Assembly (NCBI GenBank): GCA_015680685.1
Contig: MNCI01004656.1
Location: 829,772-893,771, forward strand
Source: Gnetum montanum
Taxonomy: Eukaryota; Streptophyta; Gnetopsida; Gnetales; Gnetaceae
Direction of reading: 5' to 3'
DNA: 64,000 nt
In this document: positions 12,941-26,310 of the stretch, piece by piece
Layout: every line of letters starts with the position of its first letter
Numbering within the stretch: position 1 is the stretch's first letter
Translations under genes and position numbers: made by a program
The notes under the pieces: generated by a model
Told to the model about the DNA's origin: nothing
What the model saw: only the letters and a program-made list of their open reading frames with translations
Database searches by the model: none

Positions 12941-14102
12941 TATTGAACTATTGGTATGTAAAAACCTTAAGAAAAATGGAGAATATTGAATGTTGTGGAA
13001 GGTGATAGTTTTGCAAGGCATGAAGGAGAGCTCAAGAGATGTTAAAGTGATGACCACAAGGACTTTCTAGACATGAATGAAGGCTCAAGGAATGATAGCT
13101 ACAATGAGATGACAAAGAAGAATACTATAGCAAAAGAAAGATTAAGAGGAAGCTAAATGTATCTATTTGTGTTAATTTTTGTTGAGGATGATTCTTGAAT
13201 ATTTTGACATATTTTGGAGTGTTTTTGGCTCAATTTGATAAGTCTATGAGGTTATAGGATCTACAGGGACTTGTTTGAAGGCATCTAGAGACTCCCAACA
13301 TTAAAAAAAGTACTTTTATTTTTGGGCACTACAGAAGAGACGTCTCTTGAGAGACATCTTCCTAGAGAAATTTTCCTTGAAGTGTAGAAATATTTCAAAA
13401 ATAGGATACATATCCCCAGATTTGAGGCTGAATTCAAAGAGATGTCACAATCTCAAAGGTGACATCTACACTAGCCATTAAGTGATCATTGGACGAATTT
13501 TGAGGTGATTTTGAAAACTTCAAAGCTATAAGAACACATCAATTCTTTGGAATAGTGAACATGAATGCATGTGAATATGAATAGTTTACATCAAGCCTTC
13601 TTTATCTTATCTATTGTACTTGTGTACTTCATTATAATATCATTTGTACTATTGTATGAATTTTTTGTTGTACTGTATCTCAAAGTACAAGGACCTATAA
13701 TGAGTTACATTATTTCTTTGTAATTTTGTTTTCTCTCTTGTTGCCTCACTGTGATTGATACACTTCTTGTGAGAAGGCATCATCATTAAGCTTCTTAGGA
13801 CCTAGCTTGGTTGAGTGGTTGATGCAATGTCACAACACTTCAAAGATGAGCTTAATTTGTAAAGGTTATGAGATCCTCGAAAACACATTCTAAGCTTATT
13901 GGGACATAGCTAAGTTAAGTGGATTTGTAGCAACAAGTCACTTCTAAGAAGATCTTAGAGCTTGTATGGGTTGTGGTTCCCTTTAAACCACTTTTTTGAG
14001 GAAAAAATTCTAGATGTGTGTAAGTTGGTTGTGGTTTTTGTGGCTGTAAATTTTGATTTGAGAAACTTATTCATCTTCCCCTTATAAGTTCTATGATCAT
14101 CA
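12941..14102 (+). repeat. 5' LTR of copia-type element
   Basis: Aligns over its whole length with 17396-18610. Shared anchors are CCTTAAG.AAAATGGAGAAT near the start, GACTTG.TTGAAGGCATC in the middle, TGTACTTCATT near the presumed transcript end and AAGTTCTATGATC.TCA at the end. The first bases TATTGAAC correspond to TGTTGACC in the other LTR. Confidence 0.85.
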
Positions 14103-14104
14103 AG

Positions 14105-14117
14105 TTGTATTGAAGCC
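14105..14117 (+). other. Decayed primer-binding site, initiator tRNA-Met type
   Basis: TTGTATTGAAGCC starts 2 bp after the LTR and resembles the usual plant copia site TGGTATCAGAGCC. The differences are mostly single substitutions. It defines the plus orientation of the element. Confidence 0.6.
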
Positions 14118-14156
14118 TATTATTCTTGCACTCTACATTAATCTTCAAGAGTGAAC

Positions 14157-16300
14157 ATGGAAAGGACTATCAACATCAAACACATTTGGACAAAGAGACT
14201 AATATACTTCATTAATTATTGTGCTCAATTCCTATATTACACCTATCCCAAACGTAAGTCTTTCATTCCCTTCATTACATTCAAAACTAGAGAAGACTAT
14301 ACTTGTAAGGTTGATAAAACTTATGATGATCTAAACAACATGGAAAGGTTAAATAATGAGATTTCCTTTGAAAAAAGGTATGAGATGTTTTTCCATGAAG
14401 TTATTTCTTTTCAAAGCTTATGTGATGAAATGAAAGATGTTTTACATGTCAAGGAAATGAAAATTATAGTTCTTAATGATGAATGTCTTTATCTTAGGAA
14501 AGAAAACTAACCAATGTAATTGAGCAGATAAGCAAGAACTCTCTAGAGAAGCCTAAAAACCAAAAGCAAAAAGATGAATGTTTAAGAAATTTCAGAGAAT
14601 AAAATCAATCCAATCAATTTAGAGGTATATAAAGAGGTAAAAATATTTCAAATTCTAATTTTGATCTTTCTTCTATAGAATGTTGGATATGTGGAGGAAG
14701 AGGTCATATGACCTTTGAATATCCTAGTAGTAATAGGTTAAGGTGCAAGGATATAAGTGATGAAGAGTAGAAGGACAATGCAAAGAATTCACATGTCATC
14801 TATATGGCTTTCATTGATGATGATGATAACACCTCAGATGATGAAGTTAATGAGGATGAGAGGCTTGATTTATTGTGTAATGAACTTTTATCTTTTCAAA
14901 ACCTTTGTACAAAATTGAACATGCAAGTTAAAAAAAAGGTTTAAGAAATTTCCTTATTAAATAAAAAAATTTCTAATGTTAAAAAAGAAATCTCAATCCT
15001 AAGGGTTGATAATGAAAAGCTAACCTTATATTATGAGCAGGCTAAGGAAGAAATTGTAGATGCCAAACTATTGAGTGAAAGGTTAGTTAAGGGAAAAAAT
15101 CCCTTCAAATGGTTCTTAGACAAGGAAGAAGTTCACAAGATAAAAGTTGACTAGGATGTTGTTCCTAAGAAATGAAATTTTCACAAACTCCATTCCAACA
15201 AAAGGACTCCAAATATTAAGGTGACAAAGGGCACTCCATCCCAATTAGCAGTAGCTCCAAACCAATCAAAGAACCATGAAGGTTTAATCATTGTGATCAC
15301 TTTACTACAATAGGAATATTAGATCTTATTATTGTCATAAATTTAGACATAAAAAATGGGAGTGCAATTTAAAGTATTATCACATGAGCATCCAATCATA
15401 TCATAAGGCTTCTTGATCTTATTCGAATGTGCTTAAATAGGATAGGCAAATAGATCACAGGGGACTTAAGAAGGTTTGGAGAATCAAGAGAAAGTAATCT
15501 AAAAATGAGAAGACACTATCCAACAAATTCGTGAGAGGAAGGCAAACCTTGGAAATTGAAGAAGTCTATGCAAGAAGAGAAATCTTGAAAGAAGAATCTC
15601 ATTCTCTAGCACTCTAGGCATCTTGATTCTCAATTTCAAGTAAGATAAGTCAAGGAAAGTTTCTATTTTCTTGCTTGCTAAATATCATGTCAATATTTAA
15701 TTTGGAGAATTAAGAAAGACTAAATTATGTTGAGGTGTGCTTAATTTATTTCAAGATATGAGATGTTAGCTCCAATAATCTACAAATGTTAAGATAATAA
15801 CCTACAAGAGAAGATATTTGGTACAATTAGAATATTTGATTATGGCATCTTTTGTGAATTTATGATCACAATGTGATTAATCTTATAACTAAATGAAAGT
15901 TTGTGGTACTTGTAAACTTTTAAAATTTTTTATTGAAAAATCATCTTTTGATATATTAGTTTCAAGTGGTTTAAAATCCTTGCATAAAATTCATGAACTG
16001 ATAAGATTTTTGCCTTTGGATATGGGTCTTCTTTGAAATCATAAAACCAAATTTCTTTTGGAAGATTTTTTCTATATGATAATTGAAGAATTTGAATTAG
16101 CACCTTTGATGAATCATGAATCCTATGAAGATACATTTGTAGAGGAAATATTAGAGACTCTAGTCTCAACACATGATCTTAACATTACTTTGCAAGGATA
16201 GTACTTTGATAATAAAAGGACTTTGACAATCACCTTTGAAAAGAACAAGCTAATCCAAAAGGACTCAAAGGAAGCACTAGAATCTACATATATGTAGGGG
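14157..16300 (+). pseudogene. Gag polyprotein remnant, copia-type
   Basis: Starts at the ATG at 14157 (MERTINIKH). Charged, coiled-coil-like segments with many K and E residues follow at about 14330-14510 and 14930-15120. A zinc knuckle lies at 14681-14725: CWICGGRGHMTFEY, of form C-X2-C-X4-H-X4-[Y for C]. A second lies at 15321-15368: SYYCHKFRHKKWEC, with the first Cys replaced by Ser. Several in-frame stops and frameshifts break the frame. The gag would coat the element RNA. Nothing after 16300 looks like pol. This copy is not functional. Confidence 0.7.
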
Positions 16301-17381
16301 AAGCTTGTACCTAATCATTGATTATCATCCAAGAGGCCATTAGTATAGGGGGAGTTTTTTGAGACTCTTACGAAAGGATAGTCATGTAACAAGACTTTCC
16401 ACTCCATCACCCTCAGTGAAAAATGCCCAAAGAAGAGCATAGTCATCTAATAATGTTGTAAAAGATAACATTTATTAAGTTCTTATCTAAGGATGAACTT
16501 TATCAGTGAAAGCTCCTAAACTATATATGTTATATAAACTTAATTGTGAGCTCTATCTATATGTCTGATCTTTTGTATGTTGAGAATATATCCTTTTAAG
16601 TGCCTAAGGTCCTTATTGCAAATATGCATTAAGAGGTTCTAGAACAGGTGTTCATGATCTCTTTTGGTAAGAAATGAGGTATATATATTTGATATGTTTT
16701 CTGGCTCTCAACCTAATTGTCATATATTAGTTTATCATTTCTTTATTTGATATAATTAGATGTTTTGCTTTTTCTTTAAAGTTGAATATGCATGTTTTAC
16801 CTACCATTAATTTGTTATGACTTATCATGATATTTCAAAAGGAGGTAAATATTGGATCATTATAAAACTATGAGATTTTGGTTATTTTAATGGACTCAAA
16901 GATAGGTTATATGATCTTCAATGCTAAAATTTCATCTTTGGACATCAATTAAAAGGCTTGTACCTCATTAATTATAACCTTCTATGTGAATAGATAAGGA
17001 GTAACACTTAATTGTTTTGACACCATCAATCCTATGCTATCAATACTAAGGGATGTGTATTTTTTAATTGCTTGTTCATCCTTAGCATACTCAAGTCATC
17101 AAGTGCTCATTATGAAAGTTCTAAAATCAATGTCCAATTTTGCTTATCCATTCTCTTAATCTATCATATACCACTACTTCACTCCTTGTTGATGATGTTC
17201 AAAAAGGGGGAGAAGTTTGGATTAGTATTGATAACTATGATGTGATGTGATGATGAGTACATCATTTATGCTTATGTTGATTATATGTGTAGATGGCAAG
17301 TATTATGACTGATATAAAAATATATTAATTTAATGAATTCTAGAGATTACTAACCCATTTTATTAAGTTTTTACCATCTGC

Positions 17382-17394
17382 AAAAAGGGGAAGA
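17382..17394 (+). other. Polypurine tract of copia-type element
   Basis: AAAAAGGGGAAGA lies immediately before the 3' LTR. A second, very similar tract AAAAAGGGGGAGAAG occurs near 17201-17215. Such tracts prime plus-strand DNA synthesis. Confidence 0.7.
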
Positions 17395-17395
17395 T

Positions 17396-18610
17396 TGTTG
17401 ACCTTTTAGTATGTTGAAACCTTAAGGAAAATGGAGAATATAGAATGTTATGAAAGGTGATATTTTTATAGGGCATGAAGGAAAGCTCAAGAGATGTCAA
17501 AGTGGAGATCACAAGGACTTGCTAGACATGAATGAAGACTTAAGAAATGAGAGCTACAATGAGATGGCAAAGAGGAGGACAACAAAAAAAGCAAGATTTA
17601 TAGGAAGATAAATGTGTCTATTTACATTAATTTTTGTTGAGGATGATTCTTGAATGTTTTGAAATATTTTGGAGTATTTTTGGCTCAATTTGATGAGTCT
17701 AGGAGGTTATAAGGTCTTTGGGACTTGTTTGAAGGCATCCAGAGACTCCCAATATCTAGTAGTTTTATTTTTGGGCCCTATAGAAGAGATGTCTTCCCAG
17801 AGATGTCTCCCATGAAGAGTAGACATCTTCCAAAAATAGGATATGTCTCCATAGATTTGAGGCCAAATTTAGAGAGACATCTCAATCTCAAAGGAGACAT
17901 TAACACTAGTCATTAAGTGACCATTAGATAAATTACAAGGTGATTTTAAAAACTTCAAAGCTATAAGAAGACATCGGTTATTTCGAATAGTGCACGTGAA
18001 TGCATGTAAATGTGAATATTCTACATCAAGCCTTCATTGTCTAATCAATTGTACTTTTGTACTTCATTGTAACATTATTTGTATTATTGTATTGATTATT
18101 TGTTATATTGTACCTCAAAGTAAAAGGACCTTTAATTGAGTTACATGATTTCCTTGTAATTTTGTTTTTTCTCTTATTGCCTTGTTGGGGTTCATGCACT
18201 TCTTCTAAGAAGGCATCGTCATTGAGCTTGTTGGAACCTAGTTGGGTTGAGTGGTTAGTGTAGCGTTACAACACTCCAAAGTAAAGCTCAATTTGTAAAG
18301 GTTGTGGGATCCTTGAAACCACATTCTAAGCTTGTCAAGACCTAGCTAGGTTGACTAGATTCATAGTGACAAATCACTCCAAAGTAGATCTTAGAGCTTG
18401 TATAGGATGTGGTTTCCTTCAAACCACTTTTCTAAAAAAAAAAATTCTATAAGTGTGCAAGTGAACTAACCTTTGAGTGTGGACTACTTAATTTGGGGAA
18501 CCATGTTAAAATTTGATGTGGTTTTTATGGTTTTAAATTCTAATTTGGGGAACATATTCATCTCTCCTCCCTCGACATGCCCTCTCCACTGCTAAGTTCT
18601 ATGATCCTCA
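17396..18610 (+). repeat. 3' LTR of copia-type element
   Basis: Begins TGTTGACC right after the polypurine tract and ends CCTCA. It is about 50 bp longer than the 5' LTR because of small indels near 18460-18580. Differences from the 5' copy are spread along the length, so the insertion is old. Confidence 0.85.
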
Positions 18611-18619
18611 ACCTTTAAT

Positions 18620-19150
18620 ATTGATGTTCAATAAATGATGAAAGACTCACCTATGTGTATAATCATTATAATCTAAGAAACAATGGAAATGCCAACACCA
18701 TGAAAAGAAATAATAGTTTTAGTTTCACATGAGGGATACATACAATAGGTTTGCCTTGATTTTAATCCTTGTATTACTAATTAAATTAGGTAACTATTGG
18801 TATGGGATGCATGTTTGGGTTACATTCTCATAGTACCTATTCAAATTAGAGGATCCTCATTTTAGTCTCATACTTTCAATAACTACACAGAATCAATAGG
18901 TTGTTTGGTCGTGCAACTTCTTATACTAAAATTTAAACAATAAGGATTATCAAATATGATATGTATCAATGATGTACTAAAATATTTGGTTGATAGAGTA
19001 TTGGCTCTTAACCTCATTGGTTGAATGGCCTCGATCTATCAATAATTGTACAAAAAAAATAGGTTGTTTGGTCATAAAACCTCTTATACTTATATTAAAA
19101 AATGTTGATCAGATGTGATATAGCATAGTCTTACACCCAAACATTTGGTT
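18620..19150. repeat. Minisatellite array (right part)
   Basis: Resumes the array seen at 12140-12940, with GGATCCTCATTTTAGT.TCATACT as at 12870, and AATAGGTTGTTTGGTCGTGCAAC followed by related units to about 19130. It is more degenerate than the left part. Confidence 0.55.
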
Positions 19151-19979
19151 GATAGTTTGTTTCCTTCTAGAATTAAGCTAAAAAATAGTTTTATTGGTAG
19201 TGAACCCTACTGAGATATGTCTTAGGAATAGCATCTTAGATTCAATTAGAGCATATAAATATTACTTCAAAATAAGATGTTTCTAGGGTGTGCATCCACT
19301 ATGTATGGTACCATTAAGTCTATGTACCTTGGTCATAAAATGTTTTCTAATTATACAGAAAACGTGATATGGACTGTTAGCTAATTTTACTAAAATTCCT
19401 ATAAAGATATGACCTTCATTAGAGATGAAACCTATCTATATTTCTCCATATATATGTATTTATGTAGGAGACAAAGATACTAGGAGTGTCCTAGAAATTT
19501 GTTTCTCTTGAGAGCATGCTCTCATAATTATACAGAAGACTAGAGGTTTCAAGGTTGTGAGAAATATATGGATATGTATAATATACATGAGCTTATTTGT
19601 TCAGAAAACTTATTCATATTAATATAAGATACAAATGGATGTATTATGAATAGACTATATGGTAAATTATTTTTTTCATTTGTTTAATAATAAAGATTGG
19701 TTAAAAAACATGTTAGATAATTGTACTCTTAAATTATATCATATAATTATAAATTACTTTAAATTATTATTTCGCATTAAATTATATTGAGGCATAACCT
19801 ATACACTAATGTTTTTATCTTGATATGGATTCCTATGGTCTATACATGGATCAACTATCAAATGATATGAAGAAGAACTGTAAAGGCTTCTTTGAAAGAA
19901 AGATTATGATCAAGAATGAATGTTAAATGGAAGGATTTCTTGTAGCAGGGATGATGTATTGAACTCAGATAAATGATAC
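19151..19979. other. AT-rich, no gene seen
   Basis: No coding motif, LTR end or tandem structure stands out. Its right part could hold the start of the transposase remnant that follows. Confidence 0.4.
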
Positions 19980-22725
19980 AATGGTAGATTCAAAAATGAA
20001 AAATAGAATTTATATTTCATGTGACATAAAAGAAGTGACCAATTATTCTATTGTTCATTTATCTAATAATGAAATTGGTGTCTATATTGAATTAACTGAT
20101 ATGGAATGCAAGGACTATTATATATACTTCAAGGATATTCTATCAAGGAATATATGGAGGGAGGATAATGTATATGATATCATGACCTGTCAATTCATTT
20201 CTCTTCCAAAGATTAGTAGTTCCAATCTTATGGAAGTAAATATATGAAAGGAGATTGAGTTTTTTGATTCTATAAATAGTAGAATAATGCATATAATATG
20301 CAATGCATTCATAGATAAGATACCTTACAAGAGTATAAGGAAGGATGAAAATATTAATAGAATAGAATAAGAAGGAATATTAGGATCTAGATCCTCTTAC
20401 CATCTAGATAATTTTATATCCATCATGCATGAAATATGCTGTAAGAGAAACTAATTACTATGGGTGAAATCAAGAGGACTTGGAGAATGATGCATGCAAT
20501 GAGTAGTAATGAAAAAAGGTCATACATTATGCATGAATTTAAATCAAACCATTATATTATGAATGAAATACATATAGTAAAGATAATGAAATACTTTGGA
20601 ATGGAGATTTGTAAGAAGGCCTAGCATATAGTTCATGGTATTCCAAGTAGTACATTCTACAATTACTTATGTAATTTCAACAATGAACATGTGGTGCTTG
20701 ATCATGATAACACTAGAAAGGTAAATTCTAGATCAATCAAGATTTCAACAATTATGATTCGTAACAGAGTTATTGATGAAATGATAGTCCATTCCCATTC
20801 ATAATGTAGATAGGTTATGAGGGATGAAATGTCTAAACCAATTAAAACATTTCCTTTGAATATGAGTTAATGTATACTACTGAAGAATTACATTAATCTA
20901 AGATTAGATGACCTTGCATTACTAGCGATTCATAAAAGTCAATTATCAAAGATCTTCAAAAAATATTGTACAAATATAACTTTTAGTATAAAGCATGAAT
21001 TCTTAGTTTGTAGAACTTTTAATATGTGGATAAAAAGAAAGAAATTCACTAAGGAATCATTCAAAAGAGATAAAATTTAAAGGGAGATTAAAAATAAATA
21101 TGATTTTACAACTGTATGTAGGAACACATACTATATTCATTGGGATCTAATGATAAGGCAACCAAATAATTACTTAAGCATCATTCATGATAGAATGGAT
21201 AAGTAAAAAAGCTCATTGCCAAAGCTTATAATCTTTTCAAAGGGTGTCCTAAAGAAAGAGAAGTTTCAAATATCACTTATAGGAATTCTAGTAAAAGTGT
21301 GATGATATGAAGGTTTTGGTTACTTTTGTCCATTCTATATATAGATGGGTTCTCAATTTACAATAAAATCTTTGTCAAAATGCTTGAGATATTTTGAGGA
21401 GAATCATTTTGATAGATATGTTGATATGATAAAGAAACATTAAAATTCTAGAAGATGATTTCTTATAGAAGAATTACTTAGCCATTTAGGTTTTCTGCAT
21501 GGAAAACAAACTACTTGAGAATATTCAAATGAAGTCAATCTAAGGTTTAAATTTAAGCCATTACCTAATACACTTTTCCAACAACTAGATAACTGTGGGG
21601 GAAGATATCAAGAATAAATATTTTTTTTGTTATTTATCATTTCTTATGGTTAGAAGAATTTTCAAGGTTATAGAGTTAAGTTTTCTTTCAGTGGAACATA
21701 CACATAAGGATATTGATGAAGGTTTCAAAAGAATTTCAATGGTTATTAGAGAAAAGGATTTAATTTGCCTAGCAGAGCTTATGAATATGTATCATCCTAT
21801 AAATAAGGATAGTGGAAGTAACTACATTCCATATTACATTGATATGTGTATGACTTTAAAGGATTCCTTGATGGATACATATCTAGCCATGTAAGGAATT
21901 ATTGTGGAATGCAACATATTCATTATATTAGATCCTACCTAGAGAAGGGAATTCTTGTAATGATATGGAAAAAAAATATCAAGGAAAAGAAACTGGTTTG
22001 ATCCATTTGAGCTATGGAAAAATGTTAATGGACATCTACATTTTTTTATAGATGAACCATAGTTCCTAGACATTACATTTGATGAGATGGAGTACGTAGC
22101 AGTGATTTAAGATTGCATTAGATCCCACATTAAGATGTGAAAAGAGATGATAAAAGGTCTTCAAGAAAATGATAAGCAAGAGTTGAATGAAAAAGTAAAT
22201 TGCCAAAAAAATATTTTAGAAAATATAGAATATTTATAGGATAGATTATTATGTAGGGATGCTATTACAAAGCATTTTTGGTGAAGAACTATTCAACTAG
22301 ATATTATGAGTCCAAGATTAGACATTGAAGGAACTCAAGGGGAGGAACATGAAGCAACATATGTTGGGTTAAGTAATAAGAGATCAAAGAAGTCATTCAA
22401 TCCATTTAATGATATCATCGATGAAATAATGCTTTTGATTAGGCTAGGGGATGAAATTGAAGAAGACATTATATAGATGGATAGAGAAAGAATCATTGAA
22501 TCAAGGGATGACATTATAATAGACATAGTAGTGGACTGGTTCACACCAAAATCAAGAGGAAGTAAAGAACGGATGGATTATGAATGGATATATAATTTTA
22601 GGGATAATAAGATTAGAATAATTGAACTTGGTTTAGTGGTTTATACATGGAAAAACAAAATAAGATATGAAAGAAAGGTAAGACTAAATAAAAAAGCAAA
22701 ATTGGTAATCGAAGACACGTTGTGA
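19980..22725 (+). pseudogene. DUF7869-type transposase-like gene, decayed
   Basis: Scattered coding pieces in shifting frames. The most telling stretch is at 21588-21730: DNCGG, a frameshift near 21600, then KNKYFFCYLSFLMVRRIFKV, LSFLSVEHTHKDIDEGF and FKRISMVIREKD. The combination of D-N-x-G..NKN and G/E-HTHxDID is typical of the DUF7869 family, which is common in plant repeats and thought to be a transposase-like nuclease core. Upstream pieces at 21390-21580 (YFEENHFDRYVDMIKKH, NEVNLRFKFKPLPNTLFQQL) and downstream pieces at 22350-22725 (NKRSKKSFNPFNDIIDE, VDWFTPKSRGSKERMDYEW) continue it in order. Dozens of stops show it is dead. I saw no terminal inverted repeats. Confidence 0.65.
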
Positions 22726-23517
22726 CAATCAAAGAAAGCAAATGCTAATGCTTAGGATATGAATAAAAGTATATATGAAAAGAATGATATACAAATACAA
22801 CAAACTTTCCTTGTACATTCCTTATGTTTTATTGAAATGAATATTTTGTTTGAAAGGATCAAACTAACTATATTGAAGTTTCTACTAATATGTTCTTCAT
22901 AATATATAAGTAATTCTTTTTTAGTATGAATGAAAATAGTGGAATGGTACAAATTTATCATTATCAATTTAAACAATGTAGTAATTTGAACATATATTTT
23001 CATGTTTTAAGAGATTATTATGCATTATCAAAAATTTAATAATTTTAAAAATCCAAAAAATAAAGATACATTCAAAATATAAAAATAACCTCCCTAGTTG
23101 AAAATATTAAAAATAAAGTTAATTTCAATGTCAACAAGAAAGTTATAGTTGATGGTAAAGACCCTTGACATAAGATTATTCATAAGTAAAGAAGTAGAGA
23201 TCTTTTAGAAGTGCTACCATTTATTTACTTTGATACAAATATTAATATTGATTCACATCCCTATATCTTAAATCCTTTTCCTATCTTAAGTTTAAGCATG
23301 CATCTTAAAAGTAATGTAAATGTTGTTAAGATTGGGATCTTTCTCCCTACTAATAATTAATTTTCTTTACCTATTATTTCTAAAAATTAATTTGAAGGGT
23401 TTACACTTGAGTAGATAATCTTAAATTCAAACATTTTTTCTTTCCATATGTTTTTGATGATGTCTACTTAATGTCCAGTATATGATGTACTCTAAATTTT
23501 CTTTGCTAATTATTAAT
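22726..23517. other. AT-rich, no gene seen
   Basis: Very AT-rich with no coding motif. It ends abruptly at 23518, where element B starts in the middle of gag, so a truncation junction lies here. Confidence 0.45.
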
Positions 23518-26310
23518 AACCCCCAGCTAGCACCAGGGGTAGTGCAATCGGTGCAACCAGTTGCATCTTCCCTGAGTTTGGACCAAGCATTACTACTCAT
23601 TCAAACACTAATGGAGGAGGTTAGGTAGCTTAAAATGGCTAACTTAGAAATAGTCCACATGATAAAATTCTACCAAGATGTCCCCACCAATCCTATGGTC
23701 CCATCGTTGACCTTGCCTCTTGAGGTCTATCTTCCTTGGTTTAGTAAATATAATGGTGAGGGGGATTACAATGACCACCTTATAAATTTTCATTCTAAAT
23801 GCATTCTCCTATAAGCATGGTCACATATGATCATCCATGTCTTCACCATGTCCTTAACTAACAAGGTGCTTGACTAGTACCATGCGCTTCCTAAGGCTTT
23901 CATATCTACTTTGGAAGAGTTGTTCAACAACTTGTAACTTGCTTCAAGTAAAACTTGAAGCCTGAGGCCACCTTCGACCAACTAATGAACATCAAGCAAG
24001 GGCCTCTACAGCCAATGCAAAAATTCATACAACATTGGAGCACTTCCCTTAATGAAATCCATGATTAGAAAGTAGAAACCCAAATTTTGGCGATCTTTAA
24101 AGGTGCAATAAATGGTTTTATTATGTTGAAATTGTACTATCTAGCCTCATTCTTCCTGAACCAAGCCTTTGCTCAAACAAAGAGCATATAGGATGTGATG
24201 GAGGCTAGTAAGGGCCTAGACTATGTAGCCTATAAAAATGTACACACAAAAAAGGACAAAGAAAAGGGCAAGGCAACAACAACCATTGTAGCTGTGGCTG
24301 ATGAGACCAAACCCAACAACACTAAATGAATGGAGAAGGTGGCTAAAGCCCTAGCCAACAACAATAAAGCATCAGGTTCTAGCACTATGGGAACCAACTA
24401 GCCTACATCATCAACGAGCTTGGGGCAATCCACCCTAAGGCCAAACTTTGAGCATAAGGATTACTGAAAGTATGCCCCATTGCCTATTAATCCATTTGAT
24501 CTTTTGGACAAGTTACTTTGTGCTAGGTGCATCCAGCACAAGTAGATGTCTAAGGATGCATGTAAGCATCATAAGTGACACTGCAAGCTCCTCAAAAACC
24601 CCTTAGCAACGATGCCAAATGAGCCCCTAGTCCCTAAAAACTTCAAGTTTTATTGATTCTGTAGCTATCACCAATTTCATGTCCATGATACAGACTACTA
24701 CTTGGCCTTAAAAGATGACATCCAATGCAAGGAAAATTGGTCCTTGACAATAGTAATCCCATGCACCCAAAAAACCAATTGATGAAGGTCTACAAAGACC
24801 CACTCAACACTAGCAGTGCAGGCTACATTATCAATGCAATTAGTGTTGATGATGATATAGAACTAGCATGTGAACCATTTCTGATTTGTTTGATCTCTGG
24901 TAATGTTGGGGCCTCAACATCAACTAGGCCACTAACCCCTTTCATCATCAAAGCACCACCTTGAATGCCCATAATGCCTTTTGTGGTTAGGACCCTATTG
25001 CATGTCACGATGATAGCAACCCAAACATCCTTTGTCATGAGGGTGCCATGATGTGTAGACCCCTCACCTACCTAGGGTACAATGGTGGGAACTATGTCAT
25101 ACCTACCTACCCAAAGTCACATCCCAAGAGACCTGATGAGTGTCTTATTGACAAACTGTCTAGGGAATGTTTGGAGTTAGGTCCTTCTAAGCTTGTCCCC
25201 TTGTCTACCATCCTCATGGCCTCACCATCTTAGAATGTCAATGTAAGTACGAACAAGCAACAAATGAGCACTGAGACTCGAAATCCCCCTACACAAGCAA
25301 AGGCTTAACCTCCTCCCTAGGAGATGCATTTCTTAGGTTGCATGGAGGAAGTAAGTGCTACCAAAATAATAGATAGCAAAAAAGACTTCTTTGTTGTACT
25401 AGCATAGGTTAAATAGGCTCTCAAAGAAAAAAACATAACTTTGAGCTATTATGACTTGACAATGACCTCCTCTACTTAGCATGAGGCATTAGTTTGAATG
25501 TTGACTACTATTTCTATTAGGGAAGATATTTCAGTAGATGAAAAGGCCATCCACATTATAATGCATTCCCCCACAATCTAGAAATCAAGGTCAACACCTC
25601 TAACATTTTTTGACAAGGTAGTTAAGGTTGACCCCAAAAAGGGTCAAGTGACCAATGCACCAATGTTCATAATAATCTGTGTAGGGTAGTATAGAATCCA
25701 TAGGATACATGTCAATGATAGGGCAGCAAGCAATGTCATCCTATTCTCGATCATTCACAAACTTAGTTTGGTTAACCAAAAAAGGCCAACCAAAATGATG
25801 TGCTTAAAATCCTTTAATGGAGCATGTATTTTCATAAAGGAAATAATCACAATAGCATTCATAGCAAGGGAGAAATTCCCCACTATTTCTGAGTTCATTG
25901 TTGTTGAAGAGATGCCTAGGGTCAATTTGATCCTAGGTAGGTCTTGGCTAGCCTAGTTATGGGCCATCTCTTCACCTATCCATCAAGAGATCCACCTACC
26001 CTATGATGGTGGAGAGGTGGTAATATATGGTGACAATGTATCTCCCTTGACCATTGACAACAATGATGCAAAGCAAGGGTTGGAAGTAGAGTTCTCTAAA
26101 GACATGCCACCTATTAGGGATGAAGGCCAACTTTGTCCAATTGATCCATCTAGGAAACCAAATGAAATGGGCAATCTTTCTAAGGGAGCTCCCTAGGAAA
26201 AATTTCCCTTTTTCACAACTAATTAAGGTCTAGGAAAATACCATCTTGTGCCACCTAGGGACTATGCACCTCTTAACCCACATTAGGTTAAGAAACACTT
26301 ACATGACTAA
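23518..26310 (+). pseudogene. Gag-protease remnant, element B (Ty3/gypsy, Tat-like)
   Basis: The first recognisable residues, SSLSLDQALLLIQTLMEEV, correspond to a point well inside gag, so the 5' end is missing. The gag core has LPWFSKYNGEGDYNDHLINF, YHALPKAFISTLEELFN and IFKGAINGFIMLKLYYLA. A finger-like FCSYHQFHVHDTDYYLALKDD lies at about 24655-24720. Proline-rich linkers follow. The protease is at about 25680-26000, where the active site has decayed to VNDRAASNVI, and it closes with VNLILGRSWLA. Stops are frequent and mostly TAG at old Trp or Gln codons, for example LDWYHALP and LRAWSHM reading with stops. Element C is inserted shortly downstream. Confidence 0.85.

Larger units (their letters stand above)
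12941..18610 (+). mobile_element. Ty1/copia-type LTR element with gag only
   Basis: Two direct LTRs (12941-14102 and 17396-18610) flank a 3.3-kb interior with a decayed primer-binding site, a gag with zinc knuckles and polypurine tracts. No protease, integrase, RT or RNase H motif is visible, so it resembles the TR-GAG class of non-autonomous elements or an internal deletion. It sits inside the minisatellite array. No clear 5-bp target duplication is visible: the flanks ACATC and ACCTT share only three positions. Confidence 0.8.

Noticed and set aside
12936-18615. Target duplication for the copia-type element (ACATC/ACCTT)
   Set aside because: Only three of five positions agree, which is not convincing.
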